A stretch of 64,000 nucleotides of DNA from Membranipora membranacea. Its lineage: Eukaryota; Bryozoa; Gymnolaemata; Cheilostomatida; Membraniporidae. A program made the position numbers and the translations under genes. Within the stretch, counting starts at the first letter, position 1. Every line of letters begins with the position of its first letter. Of this stretch, positions 61,501 through 64,000 are shown piece after piece. Under the pieces are notes generated by a model. That model searched no databases. It worked only from the letters and a program-made list of their open reading frames with translations, and was not told where the DNA came from. Where the stretch lies: NCBI GenBank assembly GCA_914767715.1, contig OU612065.1, positions 7,688,001-7,752,000 on the forward strand, written 5' to 3'.

Positions 61501-64000
61501 CCTGGTCACTCTTGCTGAGGCGTCTGGGTGTGAGCTGGTGTCTGATATCGGTGATGGAGACACTACCCTTGATGTGGAGAGGATTGACTTGTTAGACAAG
61601 CCAGTCAGGCCGCTATCTGCTCTATCTACTCTCTCTGAGATGACATGGAAATCTGATATGGAGAAGGAAATCACATACCTACAGTAAGTGATGTCTGCAT
61701 TCATGGTTCGGTTTGTGTGTCATGTAAATATTCTATTGTCTTGTTTTAGGTTCTTGTTAGCTGAAGCACTTGTTAATCTCTAAACAAACCATCCTGGTTA
61801 TCACTACTGAGGTCTGAGATACTGTCCAAATGGTCTTGTATTTTTATGTTTTTGCTGTAGTCTCAATTAAATTCGATCTAGAACTAGAACCTTCATGGTT
61901 ACAGCGCATGGATTCAACTCCTACTTCCATATCAATATTTTATAGATTTCCTTTTATCATTATCAAATTGAGACCTTGTAATTTTGTCGTTATATGAACG
62001 TGTTCATGGTTGTTTTAGATCCCCATATTATAGGATTTGTGATGCGAAGTAAGTAAAGCAGTTGCCCCCCTGCAGGCAGAATATGAGCTAGTGCTTTGAT
62101 CATAGTCTTTTCCACCCTGTAATCGTAGCTGACTTTCGATTCTTCAAATTACTGCTGCCAGTCTTCAAAACATTTATAAACTAATAACATGTTTCTTGAA
62201 ACTAGAACTTCTTTGTGATGATAGCGTACCATTCGAGCAATGGTATGATGTAGAGTTTAATTCTGCATGTTGCATTTCTTGCTACAATTTGTGATACCGG
62301 CAACTCATTACAGCGCTGTCGAAAGTCTTCAATTAAATTTGGAATTTTGTGAGCATAACATTATGTTATTGAAAACTTGGAACTCATGCGATTCATTGAA
62401 TATCTTGCCTAAATTCTTCCATCAACAATAACTTCCTTTCGTTTTCATCAGACAGAATGGAGGTAAAAAGTCAAGCAACTTTTGACCAGTGAAAAAATCA
62501 AGTTTTGCTGCTGAAAGCTGTGTAATGATTGCTCAGTTGATGGGTTGTGGGCAACATAGGGCTTACAAAATTCAGACTTTATGAACTAACTGCAAATGTT
62601 ATCTGTCTAAGCCCAAGATCACATTTAGGTACTTCATTCTAACCTACTTATTTTTCTAAACCCCAGGTTGTAGATCAGCATAGTTCATCTGCACTATAGC
62701 CATTTGCCAACAAAGTGGCCTTTCCTTTTTCAGGTTTCAGTTAGCTGTAAAGTTTGACATCCCCAACATCATTATAGACCCGCCCCTGGAGAAGGTCAAG
62801 GAAGCAGTGAACAGCGTGTCACATCAGATGCTCAAAGTGGTTAAAGGTGAGTTTCATGTCAAGGATAAGTATCTACTCTTCACTATCTACTACTTCACCC
62901 AATGGCTGAGTATTCAAAGAGTGTAGAGGCGGTCATTAATAGAATGATGGCAACCTCCCTATATGGTCATCATAGACTTCTTCATAACGGACTAGTGATG
63001 TCGCGGAATAACAAACTGCTGCTAACATCGCTTCAATTATTTCAAAGCTAGATTTTTCCGAAATAGACTCATCCTGAGGTTGGCTGCAGAAGTCGTGTCT
63101 TTAGTGCTGTAATACCCATACTTTCTTTCTTCCAGCCATAAGATGGACAGCAGGACAAGTCGGTACCGAATTCCATCAGAAAATAATGGCTGATAATCAA
63201 GTACAGGAAACAATGAGAGCTCTGGGTGACATGGTGAAAGGTAGGGCCAGTAATTTATTCATCTCACTAAAATCCACTCATGTGCGGCTTGAGTCAGTCA
63301 ATGTCATGTAAAAGTGAACAAGAACCTCATCGTGTACTTGTTTGTTAGCATGTATATGGTTAAAAAATGAACGTGGGTATGATTACACACTCATTTTTTA
63401 TGATGTTACAGACCTCGGTCCAGTGGTGAGAACTCACATCCATCACTTCTCCATGTATGATTTCTTGTGGAAGGATGACCTCAATGCTAACTATCTGGAG
63501 TTCATGAAGTCTGAGCCTGGAATACTTACTATAGAACGAGAAGTGGAGAGACTGCTCAGGGTGGAGACTCAGATACTGAGAATACCAACTAATCTGGTGG
63601 TTGGGCCAATCATACTAGAGACTTCCCCCATAAAGAACGCCCTGCATGGCTTCTCAATGGCGTGGAAGGCCAAATATGCTGCTGTCTTGCATGAAGAAGC
63701 TAAGGTAGGCAATGTGTCAAATGGTCAAATTTTGCTTAGCCAAGCAACATGAATGTAGTTTGCCTATATACTGTACAAAGCTGTACAAATTATAAATTGT
63801 CTTTTTAAATTTGTGAGGTAGTGAGGGTTGGGCCTTTGTTCTTTCTTACAGAAAAAGCTGGATGCTGCTATTCTGTACCGTTCTAACGTACGTAATCGCC
63901 TGGAGCTCGATGTCGGTACTCTGGATCAGCTGAACAGCTCATTATTCTTACTGGAGGAAGTGAGAGATATGGAGAATAAGATAGATGGTATTTATCTGCC
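49572..64000 (+). CDS. DNAH5/8-like: Axonemal dynein heavy chain, DNAH5/DNAH8 type, N-terminal tail (partial)
   Basis: This is the motor heavy chain of the ciliary outer arm; only the tail (about 1,455 codons of some 4,600) is in the window. Exons: 49572-50096, 50276-50427, 50550-50723, 50863-51067, 51352-51604, 51719-51863, 51975-52010, 52317-52358, 52922-53116, 53352-53470, 54063-54260, 56674-56810, 56966-57096, 57247-57400, 57718-57834, 57992-58146, 58374-58633, 58764-58918, 59179-59205, 59737-59862, 60104-60202, 60919-60985, 61449-61683, 62734-62846, 63136-63240, 63412-63704, 63852-beyond. All phases agree. Family marks include KAVIGVLIQAKSKLLKRW, DKVKYMDSLRRHVDQLYHG, VAGAIYWARQLLHKIEEPMK (DHC N1 core) and FDIPNIIIDPPLEKV. 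The start MDERHWWLAG follows an in-frame stop. ATPase modules lie to the right. Odd features are a Ser/Pro-rich insert (exons 6-9), an acidic insert (exon 11) and a basic exon 21. DNAH5 versus DNAH8 orthology is not resolved. Confidence 0.96.
53574..54012. mobile_element. Dispersed repeat, copy B (uninterrupted)
   Basis: This shares ends and body with 42286-42990, but without the 234-bp insert and with several substitutions and a small gap near 53820. It occupies most of dynein intron 10, and its right end lies only 50 bases before the exon 11 acceptor. Confidence 0.8.
55740..56345 (+). mobile_element. 3' end of an L2/CR1-like LINE (truncated)
   Basis: Broken plus-strand frames give segments matching the C-terminus of L2-like RT proteins: a HLPVRSSIGCLLNLDL stretch (the LHWLPV..R element), a VFLWNYLLADLWIYFKRQLK stretch (the WN.LP......F...LK element) and KTRLFC. 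A 3' UTR of about 250 bases follows. The insertion lies in dynein intron 11, in the sense orientation, and is inactive. Confidence 0.75.
60368..60538 (+). CDS. Possible alternative terminal exon of the dynein gene
   Basis: After a good acceptor (TTTCTTTTAG) a 56-codon frame runs to TAA: FSIGILQLVKKMAKHWKKQS and on, strongly basic, ending QLPSSIFD. Exon 21 ends in phase 0 and this frame starts in phase 0, so splicing into it would give a truncated tail protein of about 1,190 residues without motor domain. The constitutive path skips it (exon 21 to exon 22, also phase 0). Only the frame and the acceptor support it; it may be a chance ORF in intron 21. Confidence 0.35.
   Translation, partial: FSIGILQLVKKMAKHWKKQSENRIKLRKKKGTYKKVVGLLECSDGNTYQLPSSIFD
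61223..61292 (+). repeat. 25-bp tandem repeat, 2.8 copies
   Basis: The unit ATCAAAGTATACATAAAAAG plus TACTC is repeated at 61223-61248, 61249-61273 and partly at 61274-61292, in dynein intron 22. Confidence 0.9.

Noticed and set aside
1-64000. CRISPR arrays, operons, bacterial-type promoters or defence islands
   Set aside because: The window is intron-rich animal DNA. The tandem repeats seen have no regular spacer structure.

Overview
This window is nuclear DNA from an animal, most likely a marine invertebrate. The evidence is intron-rich genes with standard GT-AG introns, an IkB-kinase gene, an axonemal dynein heavy chain, a KISH-B gene, and a background of CR1/L2-like and RTE-like LINEs, foldback (MITE-like) elements and a tRNA-derived SINE. 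The base composition is AT-rich. I cannot name the species or phylum with confidence.

Layout. (1) 1-3885: a nearly complete non-LTR retrotransposon (+) with two open, overlapping ORFs and an AAGGT-repeat tail; its left end is outside the window. (2) 3886-15566: no convincing host gene. It holds degraded LINE pieces (RTE-like endonuclease at 10.3-10.8 kb, RT fragments on the minus strand at 8.9-9.1 and 12.3-13.3 kb), a degenerate minisatellite field (10.9-12.0 kb) and several hairpin repeats. (3) 15567-24067 (+): a complete 19-exon IKKalpha/beta-type kinase gene. I could join it into 751 codons, with kinase, ubiquitin-like and scaffold domains, both activation-loop serines and a C-terminal NEMO-binding motif. 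(4) 25389-36279 (-): a C2H2 zinc-finger locus. Five small 5' exons plus a large terminal exon (29456-31494) give an 860-aa protein. A second, paralogous zinc-finger terminal exon (25389-27349) lies downstream with the same acceptor phase and no 5' exons that I could find, so alternative 3' exons or a tandem duplicate are both possible. (5) 36.5-42.99 kb: remains of two more LINEs and a dispersed repeat with a later insertion. (6) 43.2-45.9 kb: unassigned exon-like segments between inverted arrays of a TTCGTAC motif. (7) 47418-48071 (+): TMEM167B/KISH-B, 74 aa, three exons. (8) 48.57-48.79 kb: a tRNA-derived SINE-like element. (9) 49572-64000 (+): the first 27 exons (about 1,455 codons) of a DNAH5/DNAH8-type outer-arm dynein heavy chain, which runs off the right edge.

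The host genes are functionally unrelated (NF-kB signalling, transcription or chromatin, secretory pathway, ciliary motility) and are simply neighbours. Mobile elements explain most of the non-coding structure. The most interesting host signals are: three symmetric phase-1 exons in the zinc-finger gene, each encoding one [I/V]KxEP sumoylation-type motif; the duplicated zinc-finger terminal exon; the conserved NEMO-binding motif of the IKK; a long foldback element just after the IKK stop codon; and a possible alternative terminal exon in the dynein tail. All gene models were made by hand from splice signals, reading phase and remembered family similarity, without any search.
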